This document shows positions 7,852 to 14,254 of a DNA stretch of 64,000 nt, in pieces (position 1 is the stretch's first letter; each line of letters begins with the position of its first letter). The translations under genes were made by a program, and so were the position numbers. The notes under the pieces were generated by a model that saw only the letters and a list, made by a program, of their open reading frames with translations, did no database searches and was not told the origin of the DNA. Source of the stretch: DATLGB01 sp963724135 (GTDB lineage Bacteria > Actinomycetota > Thermoleophilia > Solirubrobacterales > Solirubrobacteraceae); the NCBI GenBank assembly GCA_963724135.1, contig CAVRTA010000004.1, forward strand, positions 992,001 to 1,056,000. The letters run 5' to 3'.

Positions 7852-8538
7852 GTGACCGCGCGGCGTACGCTTTTTCCCCTGCTCGCGGCGCTCGCCTGCG
7901 CTGTGCTGGCGGCGCTCGTGTGGGCGCTCGCCTTCCACACCGGTGCCGGGCACCGCGCCGACGCGGCCCTCCTCCAGCGGGTGGCGGAGGCCTCCGGCGG
8001 GTCGCTCGATTCCCTTGCCGGGGGCGTCGCCGTGCTGTGCAACCTCATCCCGTACGCGCTGCTCGCGACGATCGTCACCGCGCTGGCCTACGGCACGCAC
8101 GGCGGGCGCGGCGCGCTCGTCGTGGCAGCGGTGCTGGTGATCCCCAACGCTGTCACCCAGGTGCTCAAGCGGGTGACGGCGACCGACCGCACGGACCTGG
8201 TGCCGTTCGCCGTCAGGGAGGTCGATCCCGCCTCGTGGCCGAGCGGGCACGCGACGGCGGCGATGGCGCTGGCGCTGTGCGCGGTGCTCGCCGCGCCGGC
8301 GGGCTGGCGGGCCGCCTGCGGGCTGTTGGGACTCGGCCTGGCGGCCGGTGTCGGCCTGTCGGTCGTGATGCTCGGGTGGCACTTCCCGTCGGACGTCGCG
8401 GGCGGCTACCTCGTGGCGGCTGCCGGCGCCTGCGTCGGCGCGGCGGCCCTTCCGCGGGCGTGGCCCGAGCGGCTCGTCTTCAGCCGCCCGGACGCCACAG
8501 CGGCTCTTGCGGACCGTTCGCGCCACGCGCGAGGATGA
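7852..8538 (+). CDS. PAP2-family membrane phosphatase
   Basis: 228 aa from GTG 7852 (ATG 7828 in the same frame is an alternative). Six membrane segments surround the three PAP2 motifs: KRVTATDR (motif 1, here without the usual RP), PSGHATAAM (motif 2, with the phospho-donor His) and GWHFPSDVAGG (motif 3, with the nucleophilic His and Asp). Known members dephosphorylate undecaprenyl pyrophosphate or phosphatidic acid at the outer membrane leaflet. Which lipid is used here is open. The 3' end overlaps the convergent adenosyltransferase gene by 59 bp. Divergent from the small membrane protein gene. Confidence 0.8.
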   Translation: MTARRTLFPLLAALACAVLAALVWALAFHTGAGHRADAALLQRVAEASGGSLDSLAGGVAVLCNLIPYALLATIVTALAYGTHGGRGALVVAAVLVIPNAVTQVLKRVTATDRTDLVPFAVREVDPASWPSGHATAAMALALCAVLAAPAGWRAACGLLGLGLAAGVGLSVVMLGWHFPSDVAGGYLVAAAGACVGAAALPRAWPERLVFSRPDATAALADRSRHARG

Positions 8539-9031
8539 ACAGCAGGTCGGAGAGCCGGTTGAGGTAGCGCACCGTCTCGGGGCTGACGGCGTCGCCGCAG
8601 GCGATCACCCGCCGCTCTGCGCGGCGGCAGACGGTGCGGCAGACGTGCAGGTGGGCGCCCGCCGGCGAGCCCCCGGGAAGCACGAACGACTTCAGCGGCT
8701 CGAGGCCGGCGTTGACCTCGTCGCAGCGCTCCTCGAGCCAGGCGGTCTGCTCCGGGCGCACGCGCAGGCGCTCGCCGGCCTTGGTCGGGGGGGCGTCGAG
8801 GGGGACGCAGAGGTCGGCGCCGACGTCGAAGAGGTCGTTCTGGACCCGGCGCAGCCACTCGTCGAAAAGCGTGCCCACAGCGATCGCGAGGCCGATGTGC
8901 GCGTTGAGCTCGTCGACGGTCCCGTACGCCTCGATGCGCGGATCGGTCTTGGCCACGCGGCTCATGTCGCCGAGGTGCGTCTCGCCGCCGTCGCCGAGCT
9001 TCGTGTAGATCCGGGTCAGGTTGACCGTGAT
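8480..9031 (-). CDS. PduO-type ATP:cob(I)alamin adenosyltransferase
   Basis: About 183 aa. The protein starts TVNLTRIYTKLGDGGETHLG, the ATP-binding N-terminal motif of PduO/MMAB-type enzymes, followed by DMSRVAKTDPRIEAYGTVDELN, the helix FVLPGGSPAGAHLHVCRTVC and RRAERRVIA, RYLNRLSDLLFILAR. The enzyme moves the adenosyl group of ATP to cob(I)alamin to make coenzyme B12. Internal ATG 8965 would delete the ATP-binding loop. No ATG, GTG or TTG lies upstream in frame at the right place; the homology-based start is ATC at 9029-9031, 6 nt after TACCGT. It is divergent from the cobalamin riboswitch, which fits a joint role in B12 supply and activation. Confidence 0.85.
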   Translation of the reverse strand: MTVNLTRIYTKLGDGGETHLGDMSRVAKTDPRIEAYGTVDELNAHIGLAIAVGTLFDEWLRRVQNDLFDVGADLCVPLDAPPTKAGERLRVRPEQTAWLEERCDEVNAGLEPLKSFVLPGGSPAGAHLHVCRTVCRRAERRVIACGDAVSPETVRYLNRLSDLLFILARGANGPQEPLWRPGG

Positions 9032-9037
9032 GCCAGG

Positions 9038-9043
9038 ACGGTA
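9038..9043 (-). promoter_or_regulatory. -10-like TANNNT element of the adenosyltransferase gene
   Basis: TACCGT on the minus strand, 6 nt before the ATC start. It overlaps a possible plus-strand promoter (TTGACC 9021-9026, TAACAT 9042-9047, 15-nt spacer) for the riboswitch operon, so the two transcripts may compete. Confidence 0.4.
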
Positions 9044-9054
9044 ACATCGCCGTT

Positions 9055-9205
9055 CGACAAAGGTCGGTGGTCAGGGAAGCCGGTGTGAATCCGGCACGGA
9101 CCCGCCACTGTGACCGGGAGAGAAGCTCGCCGCATCCATGCCACTGGGGAACCGGGAAGGCGCGACGGGTGGGCCCGGAAGTCAGGAGACCTCCTCCGAC
9201 CGCGA
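9055..9205 (+). promoter_or_regulatory. cobalamin (AdoCbl) riboswitch
   Basis: The leader contains in order the conserved blocks of the Cbl riboswitch family: GGGAAGCCGGTGTGAATCCG, then CGGACCCGCCACTGTGACCG, a second GCCACTGGGG, CCGGGAAGGCGCGA, and finally GGAAGTCAGGAGACC, the B12 box. Pairing of GCCGGT with its partner in the GAATCCGGC arm is visible. Family members bind adenosyl- or aquocobalamin and shut off the downstream genes, usually by termination or by hiding the ribosome site. Here it ends about 40 nt before ATG 9243. It therefore predicts that the whole 9.2-15.9 kb operon is repressed when B12 is plentiful. Edges are approximate. Confidence 0.93.
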
Positions 9206-9242
9206 ACGCCGAACAAGCCCTCGTGGAAAGGGGTGGTGTGCT

Positions 9243-10337
9243 ATGAAGCTCGATCGCGCCGGATTCGCCGGCCTCCTGGTCGCCCTCGTCGCCGTGCCGG
9301 TCGCCGGCGCGGACGTCCGCGTGCGCGCGGAGGGGCCCGACGGGACCCTGTTGAAGACGTCGGTGCCGCGCACGGGGCCGGACGTGACCAAGGCCGGCGC
9401 GACGTGCGCCGGCGACTCCGCTGCGGGCGCGCTGGACCGCGCCGCCGGCAGCGCCAACTGGGATGCCGACAACTTCGGCGGCAGCCTGTTCGCCAACACG
9501 ATCCTCGGCGTCCATCTCGGCTTCAGCAGCGACCAGGACGACACCAACGATCGCTACTGGGCGTTCGACCACAATCACGTGTTCGCCCAGGAGGGGATCT
9601 GCGAGTACAAGCCACAGGACGGCGACCAGCTGCTGTTCTTCGCTGCCTGCGCCACGGCGTCGTCGCTCAACTGCTTCGACGGACAGCCGCTCGACATCGC
9701 GGCTCCGGAGAGCGCCGAGGTCGGGATGCCGTTCACGGTCAGCGTGCGCGAGTTCACGGATGCGGGCGTCCCGTCGGCGGCGGCCGCGGCGACGGTGTCG
9801 TGGCAGGGCCAGTCGGTCACCACCGGCGCGGACGGGACGGCGCAGGTCACCGTCTCGTCGCCGGGCACCGTCGTCCTGACGGCGACCAAGGGCCGTCAGG
9901 TGCGCGATGCGGCCAGCGTCGGGGTCGTGGAGTACCCGGTGCCGACCCCGACCGCGACGCCCGCCGACACCAGCGCGCCGGTGTCGACGATCCTGCGCGT
10001 CGCCGAGGGGCAGGTGTTCCGCCGCCGTCGCAAGGCGCCGCGGACGCTGCGAGCCCGCGTACAGGACGACCGCGGCTTGGCGTCCGTCGAGCTGGGGATC
10101 ACCCGCCGCGTGGGCCGGCGCTGCACGGCCTACGACGACACGCTGGGGCGGTTCGCGCGCGTGCGCTGCGGACGCCATCCGCGCTTCGAGATCGGGACGG
10201 CCGCGCGGGTCTCGCTGCTGCTGCCGAAGCGGCTGGGCCGCGGCCGGTACACGTACGAGGTGCGCGCGACCGACCAGGCCGGCAACGTCGAGCGCCGCGA
10301 GCGCGGCCGCAACCGGGTGGTGTTCCGGGTCCGGTGA
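9243..10337 (+). CDS. secreted transcobalamin-like (DUF4430-type) protein with Ig-like domains
   Basis: 364 aa, first gene after the cobalamin riboswitch. A signal peptide (MKLDRAGFAGLLVALVAVPVAGA) precedes a DUF4430-like module: GALDRAAGSANWDADNFGG, then FANTILGVHL, DRYWAFDHNHVFAQEGICEY and GDQLLFFAAC, the pattern SALGAL...W..W.N....G.C...L..GD.VLFF. Next come an Ig-like segment (PESAEVGMPFTVSVREF, VSWQGQSVTTGADGTAQ), a Pro/Thr linker and a second Ig-like domain ending RYTYEVRATDQAGNVERR. DUF4430 is related to the beta domain of human intrinsic factor and transcobalamin. With the riboswitch, an extracellular B12-binding role is inferred. It overlaps the next gene by 4 nt. Confidence 0.8.
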   Translation: MKLDRAGFAGLLVALVAVPVAGADVRVRAEGPDGTLLKTSVPRTGPDVTKAGATCAGDSAAGALDRAAGSANWDADNFGGSLFANTILGVHLGFSSDQDDTNDRYWAFDHNHVFAQEGICEYKPQDGDQLLFFAACATASSLNCFDGQPLDIAAPESAEVGMPFTVSVREFTDAGVPSAAAAATVSWQGQSVTTGADGTAQVTVSSPGTVVLTATKGRQVRDAASVGVVEYPVPTPTATPADTSAPVSTILRVAEGQVFRRRRKAPRTLRARVQDDRGLASVELGITRRVGRRCTAYDDTLGRFARVRCGRHPRFEIGTAARVSLLLPKRLGRGRYTYEVRATDQAGNVERRERGRNRVVFRVR

Positions 10338-10960
10338 GGGTCCTGGTGCTGGTGTGCGCGCTCGCCCTGGCCGCGCCGGCGAGCGCCGCGGAGCTGCTGG
10401 TCGTCGGGCGCGACGGGACGCTCTTCGGGCCGCGGGCGGTGAAGGCGAAGCGGGCACGGGCGCACGGCTGCCGTGTCCCCGCGCGCACGCCGCTGGCGGC
10501 GCTGCTCGCGACCGACCTGCGCGTGCGGGTCCGCGACTACGGCGCGTGCGCGCCCGGTGGCCTCTACGTGCGCTCGGTGGCCGGGCAGCGGGAGCGCGGG
10601 CGCGACGGCTGGGTCTTCAAGACCGCGCACGACGCGCCGGGCGTCGGTGCGGGGGACAGGTCGCAGCGCACGCGCGGGCGCGTGCTGTGGTTCTGGTGCG
10701 TGAAGGGCAGGGAGGGCTGCCAGCGCACGCTCGACGCCACCGCCCGGCGCGTGGACGCGGGCAGCGTCCGGGTCGCGGTCTCGGCCTACGACGACAACGG
10801 GAACGCGATCCCGGCCGGCGGCGCCACGGTGCGCTGCGGGAGCGCCGAGGCGACGACGGGCCGCGACGGCGTCGGGCTGCTGGCCGCCGGCGAGGAGTGC
10901 CGGCGCGTCGTCGCCACCCAGGACGGCCGGGTGCGATCGTTCGCGATCCGCGTGCGATGA
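10334..10960 (+). CDS. small secreted DUF4430-like protein
   Basis: 208 aa. GTG 10334 overlaps the preceding stop. A signal peptide (VRVLVLVCALALAAPASAAE) is followed by a DUF4430-like pattern: VRVRDYGACAPGGLYV, GWVFKTAHDAPGVGAGD and GRVLWFWCVKGREGCQRTL, with paired cysteines, and then a short Ig-like domain (VRVAVSAYDDNGNAIPAGGA, VRCGSAEATTGRDGVG). It is the second of three consecutive proteins of this type, each followed by a 4-nt overlap. By analogy with transcobalamin beta domains it may clamp cobalamin outside the cell. The binding residues are not known to me, so ligand binding is inference from context. Confidence 0.7.
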   Translation: MRVLVLVCALALAAPASAAELLVVGRDGTLFGPRAVKAKRARAHGCRVPARTPLAALLATDLRVRVRDYGACAPGGLYVRSVAGQRERGRDGWVFKTAHDAPGVGAGDRSQRTRGRVLWFWCVKGREGCQRTLDATARRVDAGSVRVAVSAYDDNGNAIPAGGATVRCGSAEATTGRDGVGLLAAGEECRRVVATQDGRVRSFAIRVR

Positions 10961-11877
10961 AGCGGTTCGCCGTCCTCCTCGCCCTGGTGCTCGCCGGCTG
11001 CGGCCCGGGCCCCGGGTCGTCGAGCGACGCGCCGACCGACGTCAACCTCCTCGTGACGCGCGACTTCGGCGGGAAGCAGCTGCGCGCGGTGGACGTCGAG
11101 AAGGTCCCGGCCGGAGAGACGGTGATGCGGATGCTCGAACGCCGCTTCCGGTTGCGAACGCGCTACGGCGGCGGGTTCGTCCAGTCGCTCGAGGGGCTCA
11201 ACGCGGGCCGGGACGACCGCGGGCGGCCGGTCGACTGGTTCTACTACGTCAACGGCATCGAGGCCGACGAGGGCGCGGCGGCGCGCAAGGTCGCGCCGGG
11301 CGACCGTATCTGGTGGGACCGTCACGACTGGGGCACAGCGCGGCGCGTACCTGCAGTGGTCGGGTCGTGGCCCGAGCCGTTCCTGTCGGGGGCAGAGGGC
11401 AAGCGGATCCCGCTGGCGATCCAGTGCGCGGGCGAGGAGCGCGCGTGCGACGACGTCGCCACCCGGCTTTCCCGCGAGGGTGTCGAGGGGATCTCGCGGA
11501 CCGGGCTGGGAGCGGGCGTGGGCCAGAAGCTGCTGCGCATCCTGGTGGGCCCGTGGGCGGCGATCCGCGTCGACCCGGCGGCGCGGTCGCTCGAGCGCGG
11601 GCCGTCCGCCTCCGGTGTCTTCGCGCGCCCGGGGAGCGAGACCATCGAGCTGCTCGACGAGGACGGGAGGGTGGTCCTGACCCCGCACGGCTCGGTCGGA
11701 CTCGTCGCCGCGACGCGCTTCGGCCAGCAGGCGCCGACATGGCTGGTCACGGGGACCGACGACGCCGGCGTCGCGGCGGCGGCGGCGGCGCTGCGGTCGG
11801 AGGAGCTCTCCACCCGCTTCGCCGTGGCCGTCGTGGACGGCCGGGCCGAGCCGCTCCCGGTCCCGGCGGAGCCATGA
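10957..11877 (+). CDS. DUF4430 lipoprotein
   Basis: 306 aa. The lipobox LVLAGC near residue 16 marks a lipoprotein anchored on the outer face of the membrane. Residues about 28-125 are a canonical DUF4430 domain: VNLLVTRDFGGKQL, ETVMRMLERRFRLRTRYGGG, then DWFYYVNGIEADEGAAARKV and PGDRIWWDRHDW. The remaining 180 residues form a second domain of unknown type (IPLAIQCAGEERACDDVATR, GQKLLRILVGPWAAIR, TWLVTGTDDAGVAAAAAAL). A membrane-tethered DUF4430 next to an ECF transporter suggests handover of captured cobalamin to the S-component; this is inference. It starts at ATG 10957 and ends on the ATGA overlap with ecfT. Confidence 0.85.
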   Translation: MKRFAVLLALVLAGCGPGPGSSSDAPTDVNLLVTRDFGGKQLRAVDVEKVPAGETVMRMLERRFRLRTRYGGGFVQSLEGLNAGRDDRGRPVDWFYYVNGIEADEGAAARKVAPGDRIWWDRHDWGTARRVPAVVGSWPEPFLSGAEGKRIPLAIQCAGEERACDDVATRLSREGVEGISRTGLGAGVGQKLLRILVGPWAAIRVDPAARSLERGPSASGVFARPGSETIELLDEDGRVVLTPHGSVGLVAATRFGQQAPTWLVTGTDDAGVAAAAAALRSEELSTRFAVAVVDGRAEPLPVPAEP

Positions 11878-12710
11878 CCTACCGCCGCCGGCCGAGCCCG
11901 CTGCACGCGACTCGCGCGGTCGTCGGGGCGCTGTGGTGCCTGGCCGTCGTGACGGTCGCGCTGTCGGTGCATCACCCGCTCGTCCTCGGCGTGCTGGTCG
12001 GCGCGGTGCTGGCCGCGGGGGCGGGCGCGCGCGTGGGGCGGGCGGTGCTGATCGCCGTCGCCGTGAGCGTCCCGTTCGGGGTCGTGGTCGCGCTGATCAA
12101 CGCGCTGACGTCGCGCTCCGGGCTGACGGTCATCTACCGCCTGTGGGGCGGCTGGGACGTCACGCTCGAGGCGCTCGTGCAGGGCGGCGTCTACGGGCTC
12201 TCGTTCGTGGTGATCTTCGGCGTCGCGCGCCTGTACTCGGCCGCGGTCGACCCGGACGACCTGCTGCGCGCGTTCCGGCGCGTCTCGTTCTCGAGCGCGC
12301 TGACGGCGGCGCTGGCGACGCGGCTGGTGCCGGTGCTGGCACGCGACGCGCGCCGGCTGTCGGACGCGGCGCGCGCTCGCACGGGCGCACGCCCGTCGCG
12401 GCTCGTGCTCGTGCGCGCGGTGGCCGCGGGGACGATGGACAGGGCGATCGACGTCGCGGCGACGCTCGAGACGCGCGGCTACGGCAACGGCGGACGCGCG
12501 CCCGCTCTGCGGCGCCCGTGGTCGCGCCACGACTTCGCGTTCGCGCTGTCGGCGCTGGCGCTGTTCGCCGGGGCCTATTTCGGCCATCAGTGGGCGCCGT
12601 TCGATGCCTACCCGTCGCTGTCTGCCCCGCTCGACGGCGGCGTGATCGCGGTGGCCGCCCTGATCACCGCGGCGCTGCTCGCTCCCCTCGCGGATCGGCG
12701 GGGCGTGTGA
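11874..12710 (+). CDS. ecfT: ECF transporter T component (EcfT)
   Basis: 278 aa with six hydrophobic segments. The cytoplasmic coupling helices are visible: SSALTAALATRLVPVLARDA with the Ala-rich groove, and AATLETRGYGNG, which matches the EcfT A-R-G signature that touches the ATPases. EcfT is the scaffold that lets ATP hydrolysis tilt the S-component in the membrane. Overlaps on both sides (ATGA at 11874, GTGTGA at 12707) put it inside one tightly coupled operon between the DUF4430 lipoprotein and the ATPase, so it is likely dedicated to this transporter rather than shared. Confidence 0.88.
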   Translation: MTYRRRPSPLHATRAVVGALWCLAVVTVALSVHHPLVLGVLVGAVLAAGAGARVGRAVLIAVAVSVPFGVVVALINALTSRSGLTVIYRLWGGWDVTLEALVQGGVYGLSFVVIFGVARLYSAAVDPDDLLRAFRRVSFSSALTAALATRLVPVLARDARRLSDAARARTGARPSRLVLVRAVAAGTMDRAIDVAATLETRGYGNGGRAPALRRPWSRHDFAFALSALALFAGAYFGHQWAPFDAYPSLSAPLDGGVIAVAALITAALLAPLADRRGV

Positions 12711-14254
12711 GCCTCGCCCTCGACCGGGTCACGTACGCGTACGCGGACGCGGACGCGGACCGGCCGGCCCTGCGGGACGTGTCGCTGAGAGTCGAGCCGG
12801 GCGAGTTCGTCGTGCTCGCGGGCGGCACCGGGTCGGGGAAGTCGACGCTGCTGCGGGCCGCGGCCGGGCTCGTCCCGCACTTCCACGGCGGGACCTTCGC
12901 GGGGCGCTGCGTGGTTGCCGGGCTCGACACGCGCGAGCACGGGCCAGGGGACATCGCGCGCGTAGCGGGCACGCTGCTCCAGGAACCCGAGACCCAGGTG
13001 GTGCTCGGGACGGTGCGCGCGGAGCTGGCGTTCCCGCTCGAGAACTCCGGTCTCGGCGGCCCCGCGGTGGCGCGTGGCGTCGAGGAGGCGGCGCTGGCGC
13101 TGGGGATCGCCGAGCTGCTCGACCGTCCCACGTCCGAGCTCTCCGGCGGCGAGCTCCAGCGCGTCGCACTCGGGGCGGCGCTCGCGACGCGGCCGCAGCT
13201 AGTCCTGCTCGACGAGCCCACCTCACAGCTCGACCCCGTCGCCGGCGACGAGCTCCTCGGCGTGCTGCGGCGGCTCAACGAGGAGTGGGGGACAGCGGTC
13301 CTGCTCGCCGAGCATCGGCTCGAGCGCTGCCTGTCCGCCGCCGACCGCGTGATCGCGCTGCGTGACGGCGCCATCGTCTGCGACGCACCCCCGCGCGAGT
13401 TCCTCGAGTGGGCGCCGCCGCAGCTCCAGACCCCCGGCGCCCGGCTGTTCTCGCTGGCCGGCATCGACCCGCCGCCCGTGTCGGTGAAGGAGGCTCGCGC
13501 GGCGCTCGCCGGGCGCGTCTGGAGTACTTCGAGGGGTGATCCCCCCGTCGATCATGCCGGCGAGGTCGCGCTGGAGGTCAAGCGCGTGTGGCTCGAGCCG
13601 CGCTCCGCACCCGCGCGGCTGCGTGGCGTCTCGCTGACGGTCGGGCGCGGGGAGATCGTGGCGCTGCTCGGACGCAACGGCGCGGGCAAGTCGACGCTGT
13701 TGCGGATCGCGGCCGGGCTCGACACGCCCACCCGCGGCAGGGTGCGTGCGGCCGGCCGCGTCGCGCTGCTGCTCCAGACGCCGGGCGACTACTTCCTGCA
13801 CGACCGCGTCGGGGACGACGTCGCGCCGCCGGGGGACCTCGCCCATCTCGCCGACCGGCATCCGCGCGACCTGTCCGGCGGCGAGCGCCAGCGGCTCGCG
13901 CTGGCAGCGGTGATCGGGTCCCCGCCGGTGCCGCGTCCCGCCGTGCTCCTGCTCGACGAGCCGACGCGCGGCATGGACCACGAGTGCAAGACCCGCCTGG
14001 CCGCCGACCTGTGCGCGCTCGGCGCCGAGGGCGTCGGCATCGTCCTCGCCACGCACGACGCCGAGCTCGCCGTGGCCGTCGCTGCGCGAGCGGTGCTGCT
14101 GGGCAAGGGTGAGGTCGTCGCCGATGCCCCCATCGCCGAGGTGCTCGGGGGCGGCTGGTACTTCGCCACGCAGACAGCGCGGATCCTCGGCGGCGCCGCG
14201 CTGGAGCCGGTGGCAGGCGCGGCGCTGCTGCGGCGGGAGGCGGTGCGAGCGTGA
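12707..14254 (+). CDS. fused double ECF ATPase (EcfA-EcfA')
   Basis: 515 aa made of two ABC ATPase domains in one chain. Domain 1 has Walker A GGTGSGKST, Q-loop TLLQEPETQVV, signature LSGGELQR, Walker B LVLLDEPTSQLD and switch His in LLAEHRL. Domain 2 has GRNGAGKST, LLLQTPGDYF, LSGGERQR, VLLLDEPTRGMD and LATHD. The linker (about residues 225-285) holds the EcfA-type hydrophobic extension. In most ECF systems the two ATPases are separate EcfA and EcfA' proteins; here a fixed heterodimer-like fusion is seen. Both domains keep their catalytic residues. It powers transport by the neighbouring EcfT and the S-component fusion. Confidence 0.9.
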   Translation: MSLALDRVTYAYADADADRPALRDVSLRVEPGEFVVLAGGTGSGKSTLLRAAAGLVPHFHGGTFAGRCVVAGLDTREHGPGDIARVAGTLLQEPETQVVLGTVRAELAFPLENSGLGGPAVARGVEEAALALGIAELLDRPTSELSGGELQRVALGAALATRPQLVLLDEPTSQLDPVAGDELLGVLRRLNEEWGTAVLLAEHRLERCLSAADRVIALRDGAIVCDAPPREFLEWAPPQLQTPGARLFSLAGIDPPPVSVKEARAALAGRVWSTSRGDPPVDHAGEVALEVKRVWLEPRSAPARLRGVSLTVGRGEIVALLGRNGAGKSTLLRIAAGLDTPTRGRVRAAGRVALLLQTPGDYFLHDRVGDDVAPPGDLAHLADRHPRDLSGGERQRLALAAVIGSPPVPRPAVLLLDEPTRGMDHECKTRLAADLCALGAEGVGIVLATHDAELAVAVAARAVLLGKGEVVADAPIAEVLGGGWYFATQTARILGGAALEPVAGAALLRREAVRA

